Source: Nitrosovibrio sp. Nv4
GTDB lineage: Bacteria; Pseudomonadota; Gammaproteobacteria; Burkholderiales; Nitrosomonadaceae
Reading direction: 5' to 3'
Length of the DNA stretch: 33,719 nt
NCBI GenBank assembly: GCA_945888885.1
Contig: CAMDAX010000006.1
Span: forward strand, 1 to 33,719
Numbering within the stretch: the first letter of the stretch is position 1; the number at the start of each line of letters is the position of its first letter. Below the pieces are notes generated by a model. It made no database searches. It worked only from the letters and a program-made list of their open reading frames with translations, and was not told where the DNA came from. The position numbers were made by a program, and so were the translations under genes. Below are positions 18,576-26,256 of the stretch, piece after piece.

Positions 18576-18603
18576 TGACCAAAATTGGTCACTTTTAAGT
18601 GAC
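18576..18603. repeat. Two overlapping inverted repeats upstream of lolA
   Basis: TGACCAA-AA-TTGGTCA (18576-18591) and GTCACTT-TT-AAGTGAC (18588-18603) share the bases GTCA (18588-18591). The two dyads cannot form hairpins at once. They lie 42 to 69 bases before the chosen lolA start, so they could be an operator pair, or the edge of the neighbouring IS remnant. Confidence 0.55.
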
Positions 18604-18636
18604 ATGTATCTATCAAAATCATTTGGCCGAATGTAA

Positions 18637-19081
18637 TTCACCCAGCTATGGGGCGCTGTCGGCGATTCAAAATGTAGCTGGGGCCAATTCTACCGATTTC
18701 TGTGTTCAATAGGAGAACAGAAAGTGATCTACCCGGACGAATTATTTGTGGTGTTATTGAAGAAGATGCTGTGTGGCTGCAAGAAACTATTCAACTTGGT
18801 GATTGACAGCATGTCGGCGCATAAGAAAGCGGTGGTCAAAACCTATGTGGCGAACGGATGGAGAAATCACACACCGTTTTCTTCTCGGCTACGCTCTCAA
18901 TCTGAGTCAGGACAGGTGGTATGGAGTTATGCTAGTCACAGTGGGCGTGACTAAGTTATCCCTTAAAAAGGGCAAAAAATCACAGGAACGCGTGGAGTAG
19001 CAGTTGCAAGCAGTTGGTAACAACCCAGAGCTTGAATACTCGTTCTTTAAATAGCCTTCTGTAGCCTATATTTCTGACTAC
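18637..19081 (+). pseudogene. Remnant of IS630-family transposase (C-terminal half)
   Basis: Plus-strand reading gives an open piece with DELFVVLLKKMLCG, then LVIDSMSAHKKAVVKTYV (18793-18846, the second catalytic Asp region of an IS630 DDE transposase). A frameshift leads to HRFLLGYALNLS (the FLPGYAPxLNP motif), and a shift back gives VVWSY (ELVWSYVK motif). Further on, LSLKKGKKSQERVE-stop-QLQAVGNNPELEYSFFK-stop-PSVAYISD matches the usual end of these proteins. The N-terminal half is absent, and there are at least two frameshifts and two in-frame stops. The element is dead; terminal repeats were not identified. Confidence 0.8.
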
Positions 19082-19254
19082 AGAGTAATCAGTCTGCCTA
19101 TATTGCTAGGCTGCTCCTTAAGTCGATGAGAGAGTAGATTGGCGCTGGTGAGAAGGGGGTTATACTTTGGCAGGAATATCCCGAAATGTGCGGCCCTCAC
19201 TCGATACAGGGCAGCCACTTACGGGACTCGTAGCTGCTTGTTTCTCACTGAATC

Positions 19255-20058
19255 TTAATTCAGCATCTTGTCCCGTTCAATCAGCGCATAGGCTGAATGG
19301 TTGTGGATAGATTCAAAATTCTCTGACTCCACCACGTAGGCATCAATACGTGAGTCCCTGTTCAATGCTGCGGCTACATCGCGTACCATGTCTTCGACAA
19401 ATTTGGGGTTGTCGTAGGCTTTTTCAGTGACATATTTCTCGTCTGGGCGTTTCAGCAGTCCATAGAGTTCGCATGACGCATGCTCTTCCGCCATCCGTGC
19501 TACATCCTCGATCCAGACAAAACAGTTGGTACGTACAGAAATTGATATATGGGAACGCTGATTGTGCGCGCCGTAGTCAGAAATTTTCTTGGAACATGGG
19601 CACAGACTAGTTACCGGAACAACTACTTTCATAGTAAATTCGTAGTGCCCCTTCTTTATCTCCCCGATAAAAGTCACTTCATAATCCAGCAGGCTTTTAA
19701 CCCCGGAAACTGGGGCCGATTTGTTGATGAAGTAGGGGAAGGTTATCTCAATGTGACCGGATTCCGACCCAAGCTTCTTTACCATGGCCCACAGAATGCT
19801 CTCGAATGATTCCACGGAAATTTCGCGCTCATGGCTGTTAAGTATCTCCACGAAACGCGACATATGAGTACCTTTAAAGTCATGCGGCAGATCCACATAC
19901 ATGTTGAAAACGGCTACGGTATGTTGAACACCACCATCTTTATCAGCCACCTTCACAGGGTGGCGGATAGCTTTGATTCCGACTCTATCGATCGCTATAT
20001 GCCGTGTGTCGGGGGTGCTTTGTACATCGGCAATAGGAAAGTCAATCTGTTTATTCAT
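19255..20058 (-). CDS. folE2: GTP cyclohydrolase FolE2 (type IB)
   Basis: FolE2 converts GTP to 7,8-dihydroneopterin triphosphate for folate/pterin synthesis and, unlike FolE1, does not need zinc specifically. The 267-aa protein has the family signatures: KHPVKV-like IRHPVKV (31-37), GTHMSRFVE (63-71), the active-site segment [20 protein letters not shown] (151-170) with C153 and C155, and the C-terminal [28 protein letters not shown] lies 8 bases before the ATG. It follows dxs by 66 bases and probably belongs to the same transcription unit. In other bacteria folE2 is often zinc-regulated; no Zur box was recognised here. Confidence 0.96.
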   Translation of the reverse strand: MNKQIDFPIADVQSTPDTRHIAIDRVGIKAIRHPVKVADKDGGVQHTVAVFNMYVDLPHDFKGTHMSRFVEILNSHEREISVESFESILWAMVKKLGSESGHIEITFPYFINKSAPVSGVKSLLDYEVTFIGEIKKGHYEFTMKVVVPVTSLCPCSKKISDYGAHNQRSHISISVRTNCFVWIEDVARMAEEHASCELYGLLKRPDEKYVTEKAYDNPKFVEDMVRDVAAALNRDSRIDAYVVESENFESIHNHSAYALIERDKMLN

Positions 20059-20124
20059 GATGTATACCTCCTACGAAGGAAGTGCTGGTATGTGTCAATT
20101 CTAGTCCGGGAAAATAATTGAAAA

Positions 20125-21969
20125 TTACTCAGATAATCTCATCCGGACAGATTTAATGATACCGATCTTATCCAGCCCCCAATCCGCCAGCATCTGCGCA
20201 GGGTCGCCCTGGTCGATAAAAACATCCGGCAGGCCCAGTTGCAGCACTGGAATGCTGATACTTTTGCTTTCCAGAGACTCCACTACAGCACTGCCTGCTC
20301 CTCCCATGATAGTGTTTTCTTCGATCGTCACTAGCAGTTTGTAGTCTGCTGCCAGAGATTCGATCAGATCATCGTCCAGCGGTTTGACAAAACGCATATT
20401 GACTACGGTGGCATTAAGCTCTTCTGCTGCTTCCAGGCTGGGCTTGAGCATGCTGCCGAAAGCCAGCAGCGCGATTTTTTCCCCTTTGCGGCGAATCTCA
20501 CCACGACCTAGCGGCAGCGCCTGCATTTCTTTTTGTGCTACCACACCGGTCCCTATAGCACGCGGATAGCGGATCGCCGTCGGTGTGTTCATCTGAAACG
20601 CGGTGTAGAGCATCTGACGGCACTCATTCTCGTCAGCAGGGGTCATTACTGTGATATTGGGGATACAACGTAAATAGGTCAAATCAAAGCTGCCGGCATG
20701 GGTGGGACCATCCGCTCCCACCAGTCCGGCACGGTCAATGGCAAACACTACGGGCAAGTTCTGGATAGCAACATCGTGAATTAGCTGGTCGTAAGCCCGC
20801 TGCAAAAAGGTTGAGTAAATTGCTACTACTGGCTTCATCCCATCGCAGGCCAAGCCTGCGGCAAAAGTGACCGCATGCTGCTCGGCAATGCCAACATCGA
20901 AATAACGATCAGGATACTCTTGGGAAAACCTCACCAGTCCAGAACCCTCACGCATCGCCGGAGTGATTCCAACCAAACGGTGATCCAATGCCGCCATGTC
21001 ACACAACCAGTCGCCAAAAATCTGGGTATAGGTAGGCTTGCCGGCAGCCTTGGAAATGATACCAGCATCCGGATCAAACTTGGATACGCCGTGATAGAGA
21101 ATGGGGTCCTCTTCCGCTGCCTGGTAGCCGGCACCTTTGCGTGTTACGACATGCAGAAACTGGGGGCCATCAAGGTGTTTGATATTGCTGAGCGTAGTTA
21201 CTAGCACGTCAAGATCGTGACCATCGATAGGGCCGATGTAGTTGAAACCAAATTCTTCAAATAAGGTGCTGGGTGTCACCATGCCTTTTACGTGTTCTTC
21301 AGCGCGTTTGGCCAGTTCCAGCACAGGTGGCACCACACCCAGCATTTTTTCGCCCGCGCGGCGAGCCGTCGCATAGAATTGCCCGGACATGAGTTTGGCG
21401 AGATAATTATTAAGTGCCCCTACTGGGCGTGATATTGACATATCGTTGTCATTCAATATCACTAGTAGGTTGGTGTTCATAGCGCCAGCATTGTTTAAAG
21501 CCTCAAATGCCATGCCTGCGCTCATGGCACCGTCACCGATCACAGCCACCGCGCGCCGGTCTATTCCCTCCAGCTGCGCTGCCACTGCCATGCCAAGTGC
21601 AGCGCTGATGGAGGTGCTGGAATGTGCCGTACCAAAGGCATCATATTCGCTCTCATCCCGCCGTGGGAATCCTGCAACGCCGCCACGCATACGCAATTTA
21701 TTCATACCTTCACGGCGACCGGTGAGAATTTTATGAGCATAAGTCTGGTGGCCGACATCCCACACCAACCTGTCATGCGGTGTATTGAACACGTAGTGCA
21801 ATGCAATAGTCAATTCAACCGTACCAAGATTGGAGGAGAGATGCCCACCAGTTTTCGCCACTGATTCAACCAGAAATTTGCGTAACTCATCGGCGAGTTG
21901 CGGCAGCGCTTTGCGTTCCAGAGCACGTAACTGAGAAGGGATATTTATGGTATCAAGCAGTGGGTACAT
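20125..21969 (-). CDS. dxs: 1-deoxy-D-xylulose-5-phosphate synthase
   Basis: DXS condenses pyruvate and glyceraldehyde 3-phosphate in the first step of the MEP isoprenoid pathway, using thiamine diphosphate. The 614-aa protein has GGHLSSNLG (41-49), [15 protein letters not shown] (71-85), the ThDP-binding [18 protein letters not shown] (145-162), and the transketolase pyrimidine domain with [16 protein letters not shown]. The C-terminal domain is complete. It lies 45 bases downstream of ispA and upstream of folE2. Confidence 0.97.
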   Translation of the reverse strand: MYPLLDTINIPSQLRALERKALPQLADELRKFLVESVAKTGGHLSSNLGTVELTIALHYVFNTPHDRLVWDVGHQTYAHKILTGRREGMNKLRMRGGVAGFPRRDESEYDAFGTAHSSTSISAALGMAVAAQLEGIDRRAVAVIGDGAMSAGMAFEALNNAGAMNTNLLVILNDNDMSISRPVGALNNYLAKLMSGQFYATARRAGEKMLGVVPPVLELAKRAEEHVKGMVTPSTLFEEFGFNYIGPIDGHDLDVLVTTLSNIKHLDGPQFLHVVTRKGAGYQAAEEDPILYHGVSKFDPDAGIISKAAGKPTYTQIFGDWLCDMAALDHRLVGITPAMREGSGLVRFSQEYPDRYFDVGIAEQHAVTFAAGLACDGMKPVVAIYSTFLQRAYDQLIHDVAIQNLPVVFAIDRAGLVGADGPTHAGSFDLTYLRCIPNITVMTPADENECRQMLYTAFQMNTPTAIRYPRAIGTGVVAQKEMQALPLGRGEIRRKGEKIALLAFGSMLKPSLEAAEELNATVVNMRFVKPLDDDLIESLAADYKLLVTIEENTIMGGAGSAVVESLESKSISIPVLQLGLPDVFIDQGDPAQMLADWGLDKIGIIKSVRMRLSE

Positions 21970-22014
21970 TTGAATCCTGAAAATTAAAAATCATTTACTA
22001 TGAAAAACACTACC

Positions 22015-22908
22015 TCAAAACTCCCGCTGAATGATGAAATCAGTCACTTGTCGCAATCGTTTCGCTGTTGAGCCGAAGCCCTCTAGCGCCTGATACGCAT
22101 CACGCCTCAATTCCTCGGCCAGTTCACGTGCTCGGCTAACCCCCAGTATGGTTACATACGTTGGCTTATTATGTTCAGCATCTTTACCGGCAGTCTTACC
22201 TAAAATTGCGGTGGTTGCCTCGGTATCAAGCACGTCATCCACTACCTGGAATGCGAGGCCAATATGTTTGGCGAAATGGTCGAGATTTTCCAGTTGCGCA
22301 TCATTCAAACTGCTACCACAGCGGGCACCCAGCATTACTGCAGCACGGATAAGAGCTCCGGTCTTATGGATGTGCATAAACTCCAGTTCCGGTAGACTCA
22401 ATACCTTGCCAACATTGGTAAGGTCAATAGCCTGTCCACCAGCCATGCCGCGTGAACCCGCTGCTTGCGCCAGTTGTTTGATCATTTCCAGCTGAATTTG
22501 CGAGGTATCTGCTAGACGGCATTCGGTTAGCAATTGAAAAGCCAGGCTTTGCAAGCTATCGCCTACCAGTAACGCAGTGGCTTCATCGTATTCCACATGA
22601 CATGTGGGCTTTCCCCGTCGCAGCACATCGTCGTCCATGCAGGGCAGGTCGTCATGCACCAGCGAGTAAGCATGAATCAACTCTACAGCAGCAGCAACAA
22701 TAATTACGCGATCTTCATTGGCTCCACCCAATTCCCCTGCAGCAAAGGCAAGCAGCGGACGCACGCGCTTTCCTCCGCCTAGAACGGCATAACGCATAGC
22801 CTTGTGTAGATGTTCGGGGGCAACATTCGCGGCGGGAAGCAGAGTCTGCAAGGAGGATTCTATGCATACTTGACGGCTTTTTGCCCAGTTCTGGAAATCA
22901 GTGATCAT
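22015..22908 (-). CDS. ispA: Farnesyl/geranyl diphosphate synthase
   Basis: IspA builds farnesyl diphosphate from IPP and DMAPP, feeding quinones, hopanoids and heme O. The 297-aa protein has GGGKRVRPLL (44-53), the first Asp-rich motif DDLPCMDDD (86-94), GGQAIDL (157-163), and the second Asp-rich motif DDVLD (224-228). ATG 22908 was chosen because the protein then begins like its relatives; the open frame continues 56 codons further upstream through the xseB region. Start and xseB end overlap by 11 bases, so translation is probably coupled. xseB-ispA-dxs is a classic proteobacterial order. Confidence 0.95.
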   Translation of the reverse strand: MITDFQNWAKSRQVCIESSLQTLLPAANVAPEHLHKAMRYAVLGGGKRVRPLLAFAAGELGGANEDRVIIVAAAVELIHAYSLVHDDLPCMDDDVLRRGKPTCHVEYDEATALLVGDSLQSLAFQLLTECRLADTSQIQLEMIKQLAQAAGSRGMAGGQAIDLTNVGKVLSLPELEFMHIHKTGALIRAAVMLGARCGSSLNDAQLENLDHFAKHIGLAFQVVDDVLDTEATTAILGKTAGKDAEHNKPTYVTILGVSRARELAEELRRDAYQALEGFGSTAKRLRQVTDFIIQREF

Positions 22909-23152
22909 CAGTGCCGAATGGGGAGAAATTTTTAAGCGTACCAGCTTCGAGGAGACGCACCTGTTGCTGTGCATCCTGCAATTTGGACTGGCAGTATTGC
23001 AGCAGCTCCGCGCCACGTTTGTGAGCTGAGAGTGAAGCTTCCAGCGGCATTTGTCCCGTTTCCATTTCGACCACAATGTTTTCCAGTTCGGTTAATGCTG
23101 CTTCAAAACTTTCTGGTCGCGAGGATTTGACGTGTTTAGCGAGCTTTGTCAT
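22898..23152 (-). CDS. xseB: Exodeoxyribonuclease VII small subunit
   Basis: XseB is the helical small subunit of exonuclease VII, which degrades single-stranded DNA. The 84-aa protein has the family core SFEAALTELENIVVEMETGQMPLEASLSAHKRG (about 15-47) and a helical C-terminal part with LLQYCQSKL. Length is normal. It is the first gene of the xseB-ispA-dxs-folE2 unit; the large subunit xseA is not in the window, which is usual. Confidence 0.94.
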   Translation of the reverse strand: MTKLAKHVKSSRPESFEAALTELENIVVEMETGQMPLEASLSAHKRGAELLQYCQSKLQDAQQQVRLLEAGTLKNFSPFGTDDH

Positions 23153-23475
23153 GATAAACGCAGTGTCACAGAATTAAATGACTTGCCGAAAACTGTAAAA
23201 ATAACGCAATAAGCGTGGTCAGGTCAATTAAATACGTGAAACTTTCTTCGACCCAATCCGCTTTGGGGCACCTCTAAAGATTCGAAGCTCTAAATAAAAT
23301 AGAGTGGGAACAAAAATTGTAGACGCAGCATATGGTTGATCTGTAGGGAAACATTCTTTGTGAATAATAAATATTGTGACGAAATCTGGATTATAAGAGG
23401 GACTCTACAATGAGCTATGGATGCTTTCGAAAGGCATAAGGTTTCTTGCGCTGAGTGTTCATTAAGTCTACGTCT
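23153..23475. other. Gene-free stretch upstream of xseB
   Basis: No gene is recognised on either strand. The bases next to xseB must hold its promoter on the minus strand, but no convincing -35/-10 pair was found. The stretch is AT-rich and includes a short dyad CTCTA-N7-TAGAG near 23288. It adjoins the IS1380-like remnant and may itself be eroded mobile-element DNA. Confidence 0.35.
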
Positions 23476-23713
23476 AGCTGGTATTTTGTAGATACGTTGT
23501 CGCAGCAGGTCGTCCACGGATGCTTGATGCAACCGGGATGCCGCGCTTCATACAGTGCCCCGGTAATATGTGCAGTCAGCCTGATTTGCGACCCACTTCA
23601 CGCAGCAATAGCGGTACGAAATCGGCAGTGGGCTCGCTTTCGCTGAAAGCGGCCTGAATCGCGAAGCCTGCAGCCGGTGAAAAACGTAACTGTTCTGAGA
23701 TAGAATGTGACAT
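23476..23713 (-). pseudogene. Remnant of IS1380-like transposase N-terminus
   Basis: On the minus strand ATG 23713 opens a frame with EQLRFSPAAGFAIQAAF and DFVPLLLREVGRKSG before a stop. A +1 shift continues with IRLTAHITGALYEARHPGC, and another shift with DDLLRQRIYKI. In this order these are the conserved N-terminal motifs of IS1380-family transposases as I know them. Recognisable sequence ends at about residue 80 of an expected 400 or more, so the element is truncated and carries two frameshifts. Confidence 0.75.
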
Positions 23714-23835
23714 GGACAAAATCCGATATCTGCTTTATGTTAGCGTTTCTTTATAACTCGCATTATATCAAATAATTACAGAGCTCTTTACTATTTTTTT
23801 GAATAATTTAGGCTAGGAAGATATACAGTACTGAT

Positions 23836-24942
23836 ATGTCTAATTTTGTTGATATTTCGCAACTGGTACAAACGCCGGTGCAGTTACCGGTTGACTGGTA
23901 TTTCGATCCCCACATTCTTGAGTTGGAAAAGCGCCTTCTATTCGATCAAGGCAGTCGCTACGTGGGTCATGAGACTATGCTGCCGAACATGGGCGACTAT
24001 CATGTGCTGGAATGGATGGACAATGCCAAGGTGCTTGTACGCAATAAAAATGGCATCGAACTGATATCTAACGTCTGTCGTCACCGACAGTCTCTGTTGC
24101 TTAAAGGTCGCGGCAATATCAGAAATATCGTTTGCCCTGTGCACCGTTGGACTTACGATATGGCTGGCAAGCTACTGGGAGCTCCCCACTTCCCCGACAA
24201 TCCCTGTCTTGATCTCGGCAAGACTCCGCTACAGAATTGGAATGGTCTGCTGTTTGCAGGTGCGCGCCATGTCGCACGCGACATGGCCAACTTGGGCGTC
24301 TTGAAGGATTTCGATTTTTCCGGTCATGTGTTGGAACGGGTACAGATAGAAGAGTACGCCTGCAACTGGAAAACTTTTATTGAGGTATATCTGGAAGACT
24401 ATCATGTCGAGCCATACCATCCGGGTTTGAGCAGCTTTGTTAATACTGAGGAATTAAAATGGGAATTTGGTGACTGGTACAGCGTGCAGACAGTGGGTGT
24501 CAGTGATGCTCTCGTCCGTCCAGGCACGCCAGTTTATGCCAAGTGGCACGAACAGTTGCTACGTCAAACCGCAGGCAAGGTACCGATTCACGGCGCTATC
24601 TGGATGCTCTACTACCCGAATGTCATGCTTGAATGGTATCCCCACGTTCTTATCATTAGTACGCTATTGCCAGCGGGAACAGAGCGTTGTACCAACGTGG
24701 TCGAGTTCTATTATCCTGAGGATATCGCCTTGTTCGAACGCGAATTTGTCGAGGCGGAACAAGCTGCTTATTATGAAACTGCAGCCGAAGATGATAAAAT
24801 CTGCGAACTGATGACTGCTGGACGGCGTGCGCTATATAAGCAGGGTATCAACGAAACTGGCCCCTACCAGTCACCGATGGAAGATGGTATGGTGCACTTC
24901 CATGAATTTCTGCGGCGGGAAATCGAGCCATATTTTTTTTAA
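23836..24942 (+). CDS. Rieske non-heme iron oxygenase (ring-hydroxylating alpha-subunit type)
   Basis: This 368-aa protein has a Rieske [2Fe-2S] domain with C81-x-H83 and C100-x2-H103. The catalytic SRPBCC domain has NWKTFIEVYLEDYHVEPYH, where H190 and H195 are two ligands of the mononuclear iron; D319 or D320 is the probable third. The domain order is that of aromatic-ring-hydroxylating or choline/carnitine-monooxygenase-like enzymes. No reductase, ferredoxin or beta-subunit gene is adjacent, so electron donor and substrate are unknown. The AT-rich region upstream (23720-23830) probably holds its promoter. A long hairpin with a T-run follows at 25012-25094. A link to the lipid genes 1.3 kb downstream is possible but speculative. 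Confidence 0.88.
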   Translation: MSNFVDISQLVQTPVQLPVDWYFDPHILELEKRLLFDQGSRYVGHETMLPNMGDYHVLEWMDNAKVLVRNKNGIELISNVCRHRQSLLLKGRGNIRNIVCPVHRWTYDMAGKLLGAPHFPDNPCLDLGKTPLQNWNGLLFAGARHVARDMANLGVLKDFDFSGHVLERVQIEEYACNWKTFIEVYLEDYHVEPYHPGLSSFVNTEELKWEFGDWYSVQTVGVSDALVRPGTPVYAKWHEQLLRQTAGKVPIHGAIWMLYYPNVMLEWYPHVLIISTLLPAGTERCTNVVEFYYPEDIALFEREFVEAEQAAYYETAAEDDKICELMTAGRRALYKQGINETGPYQSPMEDGMVHFHEFLRREIEPYFF

Positions 24943-25011
24943 TCTCTGCGGTTTAATTTCAGTTTCTTCGGGCGAAGGTTGGCTTTCGGCTAAGGTATTT
25001 TTTGTTGATTT

Positions 25012-25094
25012 ACACTGCAGCGACCGGCATGTGGGCACTATTCGACACCTCTTATGCTGCCCACGTTAGATAATGGTGCCGCTGCAGTGTTTTT
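25012..25094 (+). terminator. Long hairpin with T-run after the Rieske gene
   Basis: ACACTGCAGCG (25012-25022) pairs exactly with 25080-25090 and is followed by a T-run to 25094. Inside, ATGTGGGCA (25029-25037) pairs with TGCCCACGT (25057-25065) with one mismatch, giving a nested long stem. This fits an intrinsic terminator for the Rieske gene. The large size and terminal inverted repeats also fit a small MITE-like element. Confidence 0.6.
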
Positions 25095-25150
25095 ACTTAG
25101 TCTTAGTATCGATATCACTATGACACTTTCGTAATTTGCGTTGGTGTCAC

Positions 25151-25334
25151 CATCATAACGGTAAAGCTTTGGTAGTAGGTGCTCTGGTTTACAGTACGGT
25201 GATATTGCGTGGGCATTCTATCTGATCTGGAACGATGTACCGCCACCGTCAGCATGGATTGGTATATGAAGTTTGATAATGGTGAATGTGGGTTGCTGAG
25301 CCTTAGAGTTACACCAGTGCCGGTACGCAAGTAA
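25151..25334 (+). pseudogene. C-terminal remnant of an EamA/DMT-family transporter
   Basis: Three plus-strand pieces in different frames line up as the end of a drug/metabolite transporter: GKALVVGALVYS (25160-25195), then GDIAWAFYLIW-NDVPPPSAWIGI (ending near 25268), and GLLSLRVTPVPVRK before TAA at 25332-25334. The pattern (last two helices, PxSxWIGI, LSLR) is that of EamA proteins. Two frameshifts are needed and the N-terminal part is missing, so the gene is broken. Confidence 0.65.
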
Positions 25335-25402
25335 TAAAACAGAATTTGCGCAGAGGCGGGTTGTTGCCTATGATGAGCCGGTCATCTTTTTGGAATGAGA
25401 TC

Positions 25403-25747
25403 ATGATTACTATTCAGAAAATCGGCAACTTGATCACTGTCGCTGCCCTCGGCGAATTTACCTTGGCTGACTATAAGGAATTTGAAAAGCAAGTGCTTCA
25501 CAAATTTCATTTTACTGGCAAGGTGGACCTATTGTTCGATTGGCGTGACATGGTGAGTTACACCGTCGATGTGGCATGGGAGGAGATCAAATTTGCCCGT
25601 GAACACGGCAGCGAATTCAACCGGGTTGCAGTGGTCGTCGACAATCAATGGCAAGCCTGGAGTATCTGGGTATCCAATCTTTTCATTGACGCGGATGTCA
25701 GAGTGTTCAGTGATTACGACGAAGCAAAGACTTGGGTGACAGCTTGA
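25403..25747 (+). CDS. SpoIIAA-like / STAS-SEC14-type protein
   Basis: This 114-aa soluble protein begins MITIQKIGNLITVAALGEFT and has a KVDLLFDWRDM strand-loop, an AREHG helix, RVAVVVDNQWQAW and an end with VRVFSDYDEAKTWV. The pattern matches the SpoIIAA-like (STAS superfamily) proteins found in many proteobacteria. ATG 25403 was preferred over an in-frame start at 25346 because the family begins here and GGAATGAG lies just upstream. No anti-sigma kinase or sigma factor is nearby, so a classic anti-anti-sigma role is not supported; some relatives are thought to bind lipids. The function remains unknown. Confidence 0.75.
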   Translation: MITIQKIGNLITVAALGEFTLADYKEFEKQVLHKFHFTGKVDLLFDWRDMVSYTVDVAWEEIKFAREHGSEFNRVAVVVDNQWQAWSIWVSNLFIDADVRVFSDYDEAKTWVTA

Positions 25748-26256
25748 GATGATCAGGATCTAAATTCAAAACCAAAAGCAATAGTGACGCGTTGTGAATG
25801 AACCTGCGCAATCTTAGTTTCGTGTGAGGAAGTTTTTGATATAGCGATTTCAATCTAATTTGTTGCAAAAAAACAACATATTCCCCTTTTAATCTGTAAA
25901 ACTTCTTTATATTGGTACAAAACTCATCCAAAATGGCTACCTACTCTTAAGAGCGTTGTATTGTTTATTTGAAGATAACCATTATCACAGCATGGGTCGT
26001 GATAGCTTTGGTTCGGTAAACTATGAACACATCGTAGCGAGGTGGTGTACCGTTTTGGCAGTGGATTCGTAATGATAGGCCATATAACTCGTTAAATTAG
26101 CCCATCTATTTGTTATTTAACGATGCTGGTAACGATGAGCTCCACCTAACAATTTTTTTAGACAGTCGGCTTGGTAAGTCATTAATGACGTATCTGAGCA
26201 GAATTTATTCTTTTACAAGAAAGATGATAAGAATCACTAAACTAGAGGGGAAGACC
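25748..26256. other. AT-rich leader upstream of the lipid gene cluster
   Basis: About 500 bases without a recognisable gene on either strand. It should contain the promoter for the 26257-30480 operon. A short hairpin TGTTG-N8-CAACA lies near 25861-25878. No confident -35/-10 pair or known riboswitch was identified. Confidence 0.4.
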
